From NCBI RefSeq assembly GCF_029968015.1, contig NZ_JASCIS010000036.1, forward strand, positions 19,730 through 83,729: 64,000 nucleotides of DNA, read 5' to 3'. The stretch is from Streptomyces luteolus (lineage in GTDB: Bacteria; Actinomycetota; Actinomycetes; Streptomycetales; Streptomycetaceae). The notes beneath the pieces were generated by a model. It had not been told where the DNA came from. It ran no database searches and saw only the letters and a list, made by a program, of their open reading frames with translations. Within the stretch, counting starts at the first letter, position 1, and each line of letters opens with the position of its first letter. A program made the position numbers and the translations under genes. This document shows, piece after piece, positions 46,718-55,036 of this stretch.

Positions 46718-48043
46718 ATGTCGGTCCCCGAGCTCAGCGCCGAGCAGCGAGGCGAGCAGATCCTCGCCGTCTTCGACACCGCGTTCGGCGAGCTCCTCGC
46801 CGCGGATCCGGCCGCCTTCCGCGTGAAGTTCCGCAAGATGGCGGCCAGTGCCTTCGCCTTCTACCGCGGCACGGCGTGCCTCTTCTACCACGACCTGGAG
46901 CACATACCGGACGGCTCGTACCTGGACGAGCGCACCGGCAAGGTGTGGATCCACGGCGATCTGCACGCCGAGAACTTCGGCACGTACATGGACTCCCAGG
47001 GCCGCCTGATCTTCAACGTCAACGACTTCGACGAGGCGTACGTCGGCCCCTTCACCTGGGACCTGAAGCGGTTCGCCGCCTCCGTCGCGCTGATCGGGTA
47101 CTCCAAGGCGCTCTCCGACGAGCAGATCACCGGCCTGGTGCGGACGTACGCGAGCGCCTACCGCGAGCGGATCCACGCGCTCGCGACGGGCGCGAAGGAT
47201 GACGAGGTGCCGCCCTTCACCCTGGACACGGCCGAGGGGCCGCTGCTCGGCGCACTGCGCTCGGCCCGCTCGCTGACCCGGTTCGGGCTGCTCGACTCGA
47301 TGACGGAGATCCGGGACTTCGAGCGCCGGTTCTCGGCGGGCGGCGGCGCCGTCGAGCTGGACGCCGCCACGCGGTACAAGGTCCTGGCCGCCTTCGACGG
47401 GTACCTGGAGACGCTGCCCGAGTCGTCCCTGTCCCGCCCCGACTCGTACCGCGTGAAGGACGTGGTGGGGCGGCGCGGGATCGGCATCGGCTCGGCGGGG
47501 CTGCCGTCGTACAACATCCTTCTGGAGGGCAATTCCGACGCCCTGGAGAACGACGTCGTGATCTATCTCAAGCAGGCGCAGACCCCGGCGGTCTCGCGGC
47601 ACCTCACGGACCCGGCGGTCCGTGAGTACTTCCGGCACGAGGGCCACCGCACGGTGATCTCGCAGCGCGCCCTCCAGGCCCACGCCGACCCGTGGCTGGG
47701 CTGGACGGAGCTGGACGGCTCGGGCCAGCTGGTCGCCGAGGTGTCGCCGTACGCGGTGGACCTGGACTGGTCGGACATCGACGAAGCGGACGAGATCGCC
47801 GCCGTGATCGCCGACCTGGGGCGGGCCACGGCCACGATGCACGCGGCGGCGGACGACGAGAGCGGGCACTCCGAGCTGGTGCCGTTCTCCACGGAGCGGG
47901 CGATCGACGCGGCCATCGCGGGCGACGAGAACGGCTTCGGCGACCTCCTCGTGGAGTTCGCGCACGGGTACGGGGCGCGGGCCCGCCGGGACCACCAGAT
48001 CTTCGTGGACCTGTTCCGCAACGGCCGGATCCCGGGCCTCTAG
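46718..48043 (+). CDS. DUF2252 family protein
   Basis: A 441-residue protein of DUF2252, which has a kinase/phosphotransferase-like fold. WIHGDLHAENFGTY and FNVNDFDEAYVGPFTWDL correspond to the catalytic and metal-binding loops of aminoglycoside phosphotransferase-type enzymes. Other blocks are FYRGTACLFYHDLE and KDVVGRRGIGIGSAGLPSY. AGGAGG lies 9 bases before the ATG at 46718. No substrate is known for the family. It is divergent from dnaE. Confidence 0.85.
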   Translation: MSVPELSAEQRGEQILAVFDTAFGELLAADPAAFRVKFRKMAASAFAFYRGTACLFYHDLEHIPDGSYLDERTGKVWIHGDLHAENFGTYMDSQGRLIFNVNDFDEAYVGPFTWDLKRFAASVALIGYSKALSDEQITGLVRTYASAYRERIHALATGAKDDEVPPFTLDTAEGPLLGALRSARSLTRFGLLDSMTEIRDFERRFSAGGGAVELDAATRYKVLAAFDGYLETLPESSLSRPDSYRVKDVVGRRGIGIGSAGLPSYNILLEGNSDALENDVVIYLKQAQTPAVSRHLTDPAVREYFRHEGHRTVISQRALQAHADPWLGWTELDGSGQLVAEVSPYAVDLDWSDIDEADEIAAVIADLGRATATMHAAADDESGHSELVPFSTERAIDAAIAGDENGFGDLLVEFAHGYGARARRDHQIFVDLFRNGRIPGL

Positions 48044-48108
48044 CCGTCGGCCAAGGCTTTCGCCCGGGGCTTTCACAGGAAACCTTGAAGGGGGGCTTAC
48101 GCCGAGGC

Positions 48109-48816
48109 ATGGCAGACTTTCGCGCCATGGACATATCCGGGTCGCAGCTTCGCGCGGCGCGGGCAGCGCTCTTCACGGCGGTCGTCGTGACGCTGTCCGC
48201 CGCCTCGCACGTGCTGCTGTCCGGGGTGCCGCTGCCGCTGACCACGGTCGTCGGGGTGAGCGCGGTCGTCTTCGCGCTCGCCTATCTGCTCGCCGGTCGC
48301 GAGCGCGGGTTCTGGCGGATCGCCGCCCTTCTGGTGCCCCTGGAGCTGGCCGCGGACACGGTGTTCACGGCCGGCCAGCATGTCTGTTACGGCGCGGCGG
48401 GCGGCCCGGTCGCCGGTCCGCTGCGCTCCTTCGGGTTCGACGTCCTGTGTGCCGGTGACGGGGTGGGCGCCACCCTGGCGCGGGCCGCGGGCGGCGGACA
48501 GCACCAGGCCGCCGGACTGCTCGCCTCCCCCGATCCGGCCGCGGCCTGGCTGCTGCTCGCCGCGCACGTCGGCGTGGGGCTCGTCGCCGCGGCCTGGCTG
48601 CGGCGCGGCGAGAGCGCCCTGGCGCAGCTCCTGCGCGCGGCCGCGTCGCTCGCCTTCCGGCCACTGCTGGTCGCGGTGGCCACCGTCGCCGTACGCATCG
48701 AACCGGTGCGGCGGGCCCGTACGTGGGCGCATCAGATCCGTATCCCGCGCGCGTGGCTCGTCGCGCACTCCGTGAACCGGCGTGGACCGCCGTGCCAGGC
48801 CCCTGTTCTCGCCTGA
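48109..48816 (+). CDS. Small integral membrane protein, unrecognised
   Basis: A 235-residue protein with about five hydrophobic segments (ALFTAVVVTLSAASHVLL, LTTVVGVSAVVFALAYLLA, FWRIAALLVPLELAADTVFT, AWLLLAAHVGVGLVAAAWL, FRPLLVAVATVAVRI) and a basic C-terminus. HVCYGAAGGP and GFDVLCAGDG each carry a Cys between helices. The ATG at 48109 is chosen; another ATG at 48127 is possible. It precedes the DsbA-like gene by 63 bases and may share its transcript. No family is recognised. Confidence 0.65.
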   Translation: MADFRAMDISGSQLRAARAALFTAVVVTLSAASHVLLSGVPLPLTTVVGVSAVVFALAYLLAGRERGFWRIAALLVPLELAADTVFTAGQHVCYGAAGGPVAGPLRSFGFDVLCAGDGVGATLARAAGGGQHQAAGLLASPDPAAAWLLLAAHVGVGLVAAAWLRRGESALAQLLRAAASLAFRPLLVAVATVAVRIEPVRRARTWAHQIRIPRAWLVAHSVNRRGPPCQAPVLA

Positions 48817-48879
48817 GCACGAGCACCAGCACCCACACCAGCTGGACCACCCCACACCACGTCACGTACGGAGAAGATC

Positions 48880-49725
48880 ATGAGCAAGCGCAACAGCCAG
48901 GCGGCGAAGACGGCGGCCCGCGAGCGGCTGCGGGCCGAGCGGGAGCGGCAGGCCAAGAAGGACAAGGTCCGCCGGCAGGTGATCGTCGGCGTGAGCATCG
49001 TCGGCGTCCTGGCCGTGGCCGGCGGCGTCGGCTGGGCCGTGATGCAGGCGAGCAAGCCCTCGGCGTGGGAGGCCGCCAAGACGGCGAAGGTCGTCGCGCC
49101 CGCCAACACCTCGGGCAAGAACGGCACTACGGTCGTGATCGGCGAGGACAGCGCGAAGAAGACCCTGGAGCTGTACGAGGACCCGCGCTGCCCGATCTGC
49201 GCCACGTTCGAGCAGGGCGTGGGCAAAACGATCGAGAAGGACGTCGAGGACGGCAAGTACAAGGTCAAGTTCGTCGGTGCTTCGTTCCTCGACGGCGACA
49301 GCCTCGACGAGGGGAAGATCGGCAACCGCGGCGAGGGCTCGAAGAACGCCCTGAGCGCGCTCGGCGCCGCCCTGAACGTCAGCCCCGAGGCCTTCCTCCA
49401 GTTCAAGTCGGCGCTCTACTCCGCCGAGCACCACCCGGAGGAGTCGGACGACAAGTTCAAGGACGACTCGGCGCTGATCGAGATCGCGAACGACGTCCCG
49501 GAGCTGAAGGGCAACGCGAAGTTCGAGAAGGCGGTCGAGGACGGCACCTACGACCGGTGGGCCCTGGAGATGTCGGAGACGTTCCAGAAGAGCGGTGTGC
49601 AGGGCACGCCGACGCTGAAGATGGACGGCAAGAAGCTGGAGGCGAAGTTCCCCGACGGCCAGAAGGGGACGCCGATGACGGCCGAGCAGTTCACGAAGAC
49701 GATCGACGCGGCGCTGAAGGGCTGA
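48880..49725 (+). CDS. Membrane-anchored DsbA-like thioredoxin-fold protein, second copy
   Basis: A 281-residue paralogue of the protein at 14648. It has a charged head (KRNSQAAKTAARERLRAERE), one membrane helix (VIVGVSIVGVLAVAGGVGWA), then a DsbA-like domain with active site DPRCPICATFE (CPIC) and cis-proline loop GTPTLKMDG. CPIC versus CPAC in the other copy suggests a different redox potential. A strong terminator follows. Likely a secreted-protein thiol oxidoreductase. Confidence 0.88.
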   Translation: MSKRNSQAAKTAARERLRAERERQAKKDKVRRQVIVGVSIVGVLAVAGGVGWAVMQASKPSAWEAAKTAKVVAPANTSGKNGTTVVIGEDSAKKTLELYEDPRCPICATFEQGVGKTIEKDVEDGKYKVKFVGASFLDGDSLDEGKIGNRGEGSKNALSALGAALNVSPEAFLQFKSALYSAEHHPEESDDKFKDDSALIEIANDVPELKGNAKFEKAVEDGTYDRWALEMSETFQKSGVQGTPTLKMDGKKLEAKFPDGQKGTPMTAEQFTKTIDAALKG

Positions 49726-49752
49726 GTCTCCGGACCTTCTGAACGAGCGGGG

Positions 49753-49789
49753 AAAGAGCGGGCGAACTTTCGGAGTTCGTCCGCTCTTT
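49753..49789. terminator. Terminator after the second DsbA-like gene
   Basis: A 15-bp stem AAAGAGCGGGCGAAC / GTTCGTCCGCTCTTT with one G-T pair and a 7-base loop, 28 bases beyond the stop codon. Confidence 0.85.
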
Positions 49790-49797
49790 GCTCATAC

Positions 49798-49815
49798 CGG
49801 TCAGTAATCTGACCG
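49798..49815. promoter_or_regulatory. Palindrome overlapping the phoD -10 region
   Basis: CGGTCAG-TAAT-CTGACCG is a perfect 7-bp inverted repeat. It contains TAATCT (49805-49810), a fair -10 box 8 bases before the GTG of the phosphatase gene. A regulator bound here would block transcription. No convincing PHO box (GTTCACC repeats) was seen. Confidence 0.45.
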
Positions 49816-49818
49816 TTC

Positions 49819-51567
49819 GTGACCAGTAGACTCCCCCGCCAGACCAGCAGCCGGACCACCGGCCAGACCACCGGCCAGACCACCGGCCCTTCGGCCTCAA
49901 CTCCCAAGCGCCGCACGGTCGTCAAGGCGGCTGCCGCCACCGCGGTCGTCGTCCCCCTCGCGGCCGCCCCGCTCGCGCACGCCGCCGAGAACGGCCCCGC
50001 CTTCCTGCACGGCGTCGCGTCCGGCGATCCGCTGCCCGACGGGGTCCTGCTCTGGACCCGCGTGACGCCCACCCCGCAGGCCCTGCCCGGCTCGGGCAAC
50101 GGGCCCGACACGGCGGTGCGTTGGGAGATATCCGAGGACCGGGACTTCAGCCGGATCGCGGGGAGCGGGTCCGTCACCGCGCGCGCGGCGTCCGACCACA
50201 CGGTGAAGGCCGACGTAAGGGGTCTGCGCCCGGCGACCGACTATTACTTCCGCTTCAGCGCGGGCAGTGCGGCCTCCTCCGAGGACTCCCCCATCGGCTC
50301 CCCCACCGGCTCCCCCGCCGTCTCCCCCATCGGCCGCACCCGCACCACCCCCGCGCACGAGGCCACGGCTCCCCACGTCCGCTTCGGCGTGGTCTCCTGC
50401 GCCAACTGGGAGGCCGGCTGGTTCTCCGCGTACCGCCATCTCGCCGACCGCCCCGACCTGGACGCGGTCCTCCACCTCGGCGACTACCTCTACGAGTACG
50501 CCTCCGGCGGCTACCCCGTCGACGATGACGTGCTGCGGCAGCACGAGCCGAAGCACGAGATCCTCTCGCTCGCCGACTACCGCACCCGGCACGGCACCTA
50601 CAAGACCGACCCCGACCTCCAGGCGCTGCACGCCCGCCACCCCGTCATCGCGATCTGGGACGACCACGAGATCGCCAACGACACCTGGTCGGGCGGCGCC
50701 GAGAACCACACGCCGGGCGCCGAGGGCGACTGGTCGGCACGCCAAGCCGCCGCCAAGCAGGCCTACTTCGAGTGGATGCCGGTCCGACCCGCCACCGAGG
50801 GCACCGTCTACCGCCGCGTCCGCTACGGCAAGCTGGCCGATCTGCACCTGCTCGACCTGCGCTCCTTCCGCTCCCAGCAGACGACGGTCGGCAACGGCGA
50901 CGTGGACGACCCCGAGCGCACCCTCACCGGCCGCGCCCAGCTCGACTGGCTCAAGCAGGGGCTCGCCGCCTCGCAGGCGCGGTGGAAGCTGGTCGGCACC
51001 TCGGTGATGATCTCGCCGGTGGCCTTCGGCTCCGTACCGGCCCATCTCCTCGGCCCGGTCGCTGAGTTGCTCGGGCTGCCGAAGGAGGGGCTCGCGGTCA
51101 ACGTCGACCAGTGGGACGGCTACACCGACGACCGCAGGGAGCTGCTCGCCCACCTCACGGACCGGGGCATCCGCGACACCGTCTTCCTCACCGGTGACAT
51201 CCATATGGCCTGGGCCAACGACGTGCCGGTGAAGGCCGCCACGTACCCGCTGCCGCAGAGCGCCGCCACCGAGTTCGTCGTCACCTCGGTGACCTCGGAC
51301 AACCTGGACGACATCCTGAAGGTCGCCCCGCAGACCGTGTCCCTCGTCGCGGCCGGCGCGGTCAAGGCCGCCAACCGGCACGTGAAGTGGCTCGACATGG
51401 ACTCGCACGGCTACGGCGTCCTGGACGTCACCGCGGAGCGCTCGCAGATGGACTACTACGCGCTGTCCGACAAGGCCGACCCGCGGGCCACCTCGTCCTG
51501 GCTCCGCTCGTACCGCACACTTTCGGGCACACAGCGGGTGGAGCGGGCGCAGCAGCCCGTACGCTGA
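49819..51567 (+). CDS. phoD: PhoD-like alkaline phosphatase, Tat-exported
   Basis: A 582-residue secreted phosphatase of the PhoD family. A twin-arginine signal is clear: KRRTVVKAA at 30-38, a hydrophobic stretch to about 53 and a likely cut after LAHA. PhoD metal motifs include FGVVSCANWEAG, LHLGDYLYEY, WDDHEIANDTW and TGDIHMAW. An extra Ser/Pro/Gly insert (SPIGSPTGSPAVSPIG, near residue 155) and 12-base repeats encoding TTGQ in the signal region are local oddities. The GTG is probably used on a leaderless transcript. The Ser/Thr kinase gene starts 5 bases after its stop. It likely frees phosphate from organic phosphates outside the cell. Confidence 0.93.
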   Translation: MTSRLPRQTSSRTTGQTTGQTTGPSASTPKRRTVVKAAAATAVVVPLAAAPLAHAAENGPAFLHGVASGDPLPDGVLLWTRVTPTPQALPGSGNGPDTAVRWEISEDRDFSRIAGSGSVTARAASDHTVKADVRGLRPATDYYFRFSAGSAASSEDSPIGSPTGSPAVSPIGRTRTTPAHEATAPHVRFGVVSCANWEAGWFSAYRHLADRPDLDAVLHLGDYLYEYASGGYPVDDDVLRQHEPKHEILSLADYRTRHGTYKTDPDLQALHARHPVIAIWDDHEIANDTWSGGAENHTPGAEGDWSARQAAAKQAYFEWMPVRPATEGTVYRRVRYGKLADLHLLDLRSFRSQQTTVGNGDVDDPERTLTGRAQLDWLKQGLAASQARWKLVGTSVMISPVAFGSVPAHLLGPVAELLGLPKEGLAVNVDQWDGYTDDRRELLAHLTDRGIRDTVFLTGDIHMAWANDVPVKAATYPLPQSAATEFVVTSVTSDNLDDILKVAPQTVSLVAAGAVKAANRHVKWLDMDSHGYGVLDVTAERSQMDYYALSDKADPRATSSWLRSYRTLSGTQRVERAQQPVR

Positions 51568-51572
51568 CCCGC

Positions 51573-53198
51573 ATGAACGGGGACGGGGACGCGGCCCGCA
51601 GCAGAGTGGTCGACGGGCGCTTCGAGCTGATCGAGCGGCTCGGCAGCGGAGGCATGGGCACGGTGTGGCGGGCGCGCGACACGGCGCTGCACCGCGAGGT
51701 GGCCCTGAAGGAGGTCCGCTCCCCCGACCCGGCCCTGTCCCCGGACGCGGACCGGGTGCTGCGCGAGCGGGTGCTGCGCGAGGCCCGCGCGCTCGCCCGG
51801 CTCAGCCATCCGCACGTGGTGACGATCCACCACATCGTGGACGCGGCGGCGGACGGCCACCCGTGGCTCGTCATGGAGCTGCTGCCCGGCCACACCCTCC
51901 AGGACCGGCTCGCCCAGGGCCCGTTGGGTCCGCGGGAGGCCGCCCGCCTAGGCCGCCAGGTCCTCTCCGCGCTGCGCGCCGCGCACGCCGCCGGCATCCA
52001 GCACCGGGACGTGAAGCCCGCCAACGTGATGCTGCGGGCGGACGGCAGTGCGGTGCTCACGGACTTCGGCATCGCCGCCCTCCAGGGCACCTCAGCCCTG
52101 ACCGCCACGGGCGACCTGATCGGCTCCCCCGAGTACATCGCCCCGGAACGCATCCGCGGCACCGACGACGACCCCGCCTCCGACCTCTGGTCCCTCGGCC
52201 TCGTCCTGTACGTCGCGGTGGAGGGCGTGAGTCCGATGCGCCGGGCCACCACGCTCGCCACCCTGGCCGCGGTCCTTGACGAGCCCGTGCCGCCGCCGGT
52301 CCGCTCGGGCCCGCTGGCGCCGGTCCTGTCCGCCCTGCTCGTACGGGACCCGGCGGCGCGGCCCGACGCCGTCCGGCTGGACGCGATGCTGGCGCGGGCC
52401 GAGTCCGGCGAGCCGCCGCTCTGGTCGGCACAGCCGACCCGGACCTCGTACGCGCCGACGCCTCCCCCGCCGCCCACGGCCCTGGACAGCCCGCGCCCGG
52501 CGGCGCCCGGTCATCCCGGGCCGGGTCCGTATGCCCCCGTGCCTGCGCAGGCGCCCACCCGGCGGCAACAGCCCTCGGGCCGCTCCCGTACGCCCGTGAT
52601 CGTGACGGTGATCGCGGTGGCCGTCGCGCTGGTCGTCGGCGCCGGTGCGCTGTTCGCGCTGCGCGGCGGCGGTGGCGGTGGCGGTGGCGGTGGCGGTGAA
52701 CGGACCGAGGGCGGCGGAGGCCCGAAGCCCACCCGTACCTCCGGATCCGGCCCCTCCCAGTCCGCAGGCCCCGGCCCCTCCAAGTCCCCCGGCCGCGGGG
52801 CCGGTCCGGACCGCGGCAAGGAACCGGCGCCGACACGCAAGCCCAGCCGGACGCAGCAGCCTCCGGCCGCCGGCAGCTGGGTCGCCCAGCTCTTCTCGGA
52901 GCCGGTATCCACAGGTACGGCGGCCCGCGACAAGCGCCTGGCGAACATCCGCAAGACCGTGCCCGGGGCCCGCTACGTCCGCAGCGACAACTACGCGTCC
53001 CTCAAGCCGGGTTACTGGGTGATCTACGCGCCGGGCCCGTTCGCCGACGGCCGGGCCGCGCTCAACCACTGCGCGACCCTCGGCCGGAACAGCCCGAACA
53101 CCTGCGTCGGCCGGTACCTGAGCCACGACCGCGCGGACTTCCCGCTGCAGTGCCGCCCACCGTCCGCGAACCCGACGGGCCGCTGCACGCGCCCGTGA
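51573..53198 (+). CDS. Eukaryotic-type Ser/Thr protein kinase, membrane-spanning
   Basis: A 541-residue receptor-like kinase. The Gly loop is GSGGMG (25-30), the ATP Lys is K46 in VALKEV, the catalytic loop is HRDVKPANVM (D146), DFG is at 164-166, and GSPEYIAPE is the activation segment end. A Pro-rich linker leads to one membrane helix (about 341-363), a run of 12 Gly, then a Ser/Pro/Gly stalk. The extracellular end (GSWVAQLFSEPVST, GYWVIYAPGPFADG) looks like the small domain found on several actinobacterial kinases and has two Cys-containing loops. Tight linkage to phoD suggests co-expression. Signal and targets are unknown. Confidence 0.92.
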   Translation: MNGDGDAARSRVVDGRFELIERLGSGGMGTVWRARDTALHREVALKEVRSPDPALSPDADRVLRERVLREARALARLSHPHVVTIHHIVDAAADGHPWLVMELLPGHTLQDRLAQGPLGPREAARLGRQVLSALRAAHAAGIQHRDVKPANVMLRADGSAVLTDFGIAALQGTSALTATGDLIGSPEYIAPERIRGTDDDPASDLWSLGLVLYVAVEGVSPMRRATTLATLAAVLDEPVPPPVRSGPLAPVLSALLVRDPAARPDAVRLDAMLARAESGEPPLWSAQPTRTSYAPTPPPPPTALDSPRPAAPGHPGPGPYAPVPAQAPTRRQQPSGRSRTPVIVTVIAVAVALVVGAGALFALRGGGGGGGGGGGERTEGGGGPKPTRTSGSGPSQSAGPGPSKSPGRGAGPDRGKEPAPTRKPSRTQQPPAAGSWVAQLFSEPVSTGTAARDKRLANIRKTVPGARYVRSDNYASLKPGYWVIYAPGPFADGRAALNHCATLGRNSPNTCVGRYLSHDRADFPLQCRPPSANPTGRCTRP

Positions 53199-53213
53199 CC
53201 GTGACCGTGACAG

Positions 53214-53783
53214 CTACAGGGACTCGATGAACCCGAGCGCCACCCGCCACGTCTGCTCGGCCGCCTCCGCGTCGAAGTCCGGCAGGTCCGGGTCCGTGTA
53301 GAGGTGCCCCGCGCCCGCGTACCGGAAGACCTCGACGTCCGCCCCGGCCCGCCGCATCCGCAGGTACCACGCGTTCAGCCAGTCGTGCGGCTCGAACGGG
53401 TCCGGGTCGGCGACGTGCAGCTGCACCGGCAGGTCGTCCACCGACGCCTCGTCCGCGATGTCCGACGTGCCGTGCAGCAGAAGCAGCCCGCGGGCCTTCT
53501 CGTCGGCGAGCGCGAGGTTCTGCGCGAGGGAGCCGCCGAGCGAGAACCCGGCGTACACGAGGCCGCGCTCCGAGTACGGCGCGGAGGCGACGACGGCGCG
53601 GCGGAGCAGCTCGTCCGAGCCGATCTCCTCCTTGATCTTCATTCCCTCCTCGACGGTGTCGGCGGTCCGCCCGTCGTAGAGGTCGGGCACGTGCACCTCG
53701 TGCCCGGCGGCGCGCAGCCGGTCGGCCGCCGCGTGCACGGCCGGGCGCAGGCCCTGCGCCGAGTGGAAAAGCATGATGTTCAT
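53214..53783 (-). CDS. Dienelactone hydrolase family protein
   Basis: A 189-residue alpha/beta hydrolase of the DLH family. The nucleophile elbow is GFSLGGS, with Ser where classical dienelactone hydrolases have Cys. The acid is probably in HVADPDPFE and the His is in AGHLYTDPD. The ATG at 53783 lies a few bases after CACGAT with no ribosome site, so a leaderless transcript is likely. It diverges from the MscS gene across only 36 bases. The substrate is unknown. Confidence 0.85.
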   Translation of the reverse strand: MNIMLFHSAQGLRPAVHAAADRLRAAGHEVHVPDLYDGRTADTVEEGMKIKEEIGSDELLRRAVVASAPYSERGLVYAGFSLGGSLAQNLALADEKARGLLLLHGTSDIADEASVDDLPVQLHVADPDPFEPHDWLNAWYLRMRRAGADVEVFRYAGAGHLYTDPDLPDFDAEAAEQTWRVALGFIESL

Positions 53784-53819
53784 GCGGCCATCGTGCCAGG
53801 CGCCGTTACCCTCGGGCGC

Positions 53820-54905
53820 ATGGAGAACGTACTGCGTCCGCTGATCGTCCTCGGTGGCACGGTCGTCCTCACGCTGATCGTGGGCTGGCTGGTCGACCGC
53901 CTGCTGCGACGCATCGACGCCCGCCACCCCGAGACGCCGCTCTGGGGCCTGCTCCGCCGCTGCCGCCTGCCCCTCCAACTCGTCCTCGCCACCGCCCTGT
54001 TGGGCGCCTCGCACGACCAGTCGGGGCTGCTCCACGACCACCGGGCCGGGATCGCGCACCTTCTCGCGCTTGCCCTGATCGCGTCGTCCGCCTGGCTGGT
54101 GGTGCGGATCGCGGTGGCGATCGTCGACGCCTCGTACGCGCGGTACGCGGCCGCGCACCGCGATCCGGCCCGGGTGCGTCGGGTCCGTACACAAGTCACG
54201 CTGATCCAGCGCGTGGTGACGGCCGTGGTCGCCGTGGTCGCGGTCGCGGTGATGCTGCTGACCTTCCCCGCGATGCGCACGGCGGGCGCCTCGCTGCTCG
54301 CCTCGGCCGGGGTGCTCGGCATCGTCGCGGGAATCGCCGCCCAGTCCACGCTCGGCAACCTCTTCGCCGGTCTGCAGATCGCGTTCGGCGACATGGTGCG
54401 GCTCGGCGACACCGTGGTCGTGGACGGCGAGTGGGGCACGATCGACGAGATCACCCTCACGTTCCTGACCGTCCGCACCTGGGACGAGCGCCGGATCACC
54501 ATGCCCGTCTCGTACTTCACGTCGAAGCCGTTCGAGAACTGGTCGCGCGGCGGCTCCCAGATGACCGGCACGGTCTTCTTCCACCTCGACCACCGGGCGC
54601 CGGTGCCGGAGATGCGGGAGAAGCTGCACGACATCGTGCGCGAGTGCCCGGCCTGGGACGGCCGCGACTGGGGCATCGCGGTCACGGACACGACGCCGTC
54701 CACGATGCAGGTCCGCGCCCTGGTCACGGCGAAGGACGCGGACGACATCTGGACGATACGGGTCACGGTCCGCGAGCAGATGATCCGCTGGCTCACCGAA
54801 CACCACCCGTACGCCCTGCCCCACATCGCGACGACCTCGGCACCCCTGCCACCGCCACCGGCGAAGCACGTCGACGAACCGGCGCCGCGGACGGGCCGGG
54901 GGTAA
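53820..54905 (+). CDS. Mechanosensitive ion channel of MscS type
   Basis: A 361-residue MscS-family channel. There are four hydrophobic segments; the last, with SLLASAGVLGIVAGIAAQSTLGNLFAGLQI in part, is the pore-lining TM3 with its small-residue packing. The beta domain follows (GDTVVVDGEWGTIDEITLT, RRITMPVSYF). The C-terminus is Pro-rich. TACCCT lies 7 bases before the ATG, suggesting a leaderless transcript. It should open on membrane tension and protect from osmotic downshock. Confidence 0.92.
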   Translation: MENVLRPLIVLGGTVVLTLIVGWLVDRLLRRIDARHPETPLWGLLRRCRLPLQLVLATALLGASHDQSGLLHDHRAGIAHLLALALIASSAWLVVRIAVAIVDASYARYAAAHRDPARVRRVRTQVTLIQRVVTAVVAVVAVAVMLLTFPAMRTAGASLLASAGVLGIVAGIAAQSTLGNLFAGLQIAFGDMVRLGDTVVVDGEWGTIDEITLTFLTVRTWDERRITMPVSYFTSKPFENWSRGGSQMTGTVFFHLDHRAPVPEMREKLHDIVRECPAWDGRDWGIAVTDTTPSTMQVRALVTAKDADDIWTIRVTVREQMIRWLTEHHPYALPHIATTSAPLPPPPAKHVDEPAPRTGRG

Positions 54906-54934
54906 GGGGCGAGCCGGCCGATCAGACGTTTCGG

Positions 54935-55020
54935 GGGGTAATCCAGCCCGTCCGGCGCTTGAGGACGAGGCCGCAGGCCGAAGCGGGGTCCGGGGCGGCA
55001 GCCCTGGAACCGAGCCCCGG
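54935..55020. repeat. R2-type repeat between convergent genes
   Basis: CCAGCCCGTCCGGCGCTTGA followed by GGACGAGGCC and GCGGGGTCCGGGGCGG, the common R2 core without a nested R1. It lies between the ends of the MscS and antiporter genes and may act as a two-way terminator. No gene is seen in 54906-55036. Confidence 0.65.
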
Positions 55021-55036
55021 ACGACAGCGACCGTTC

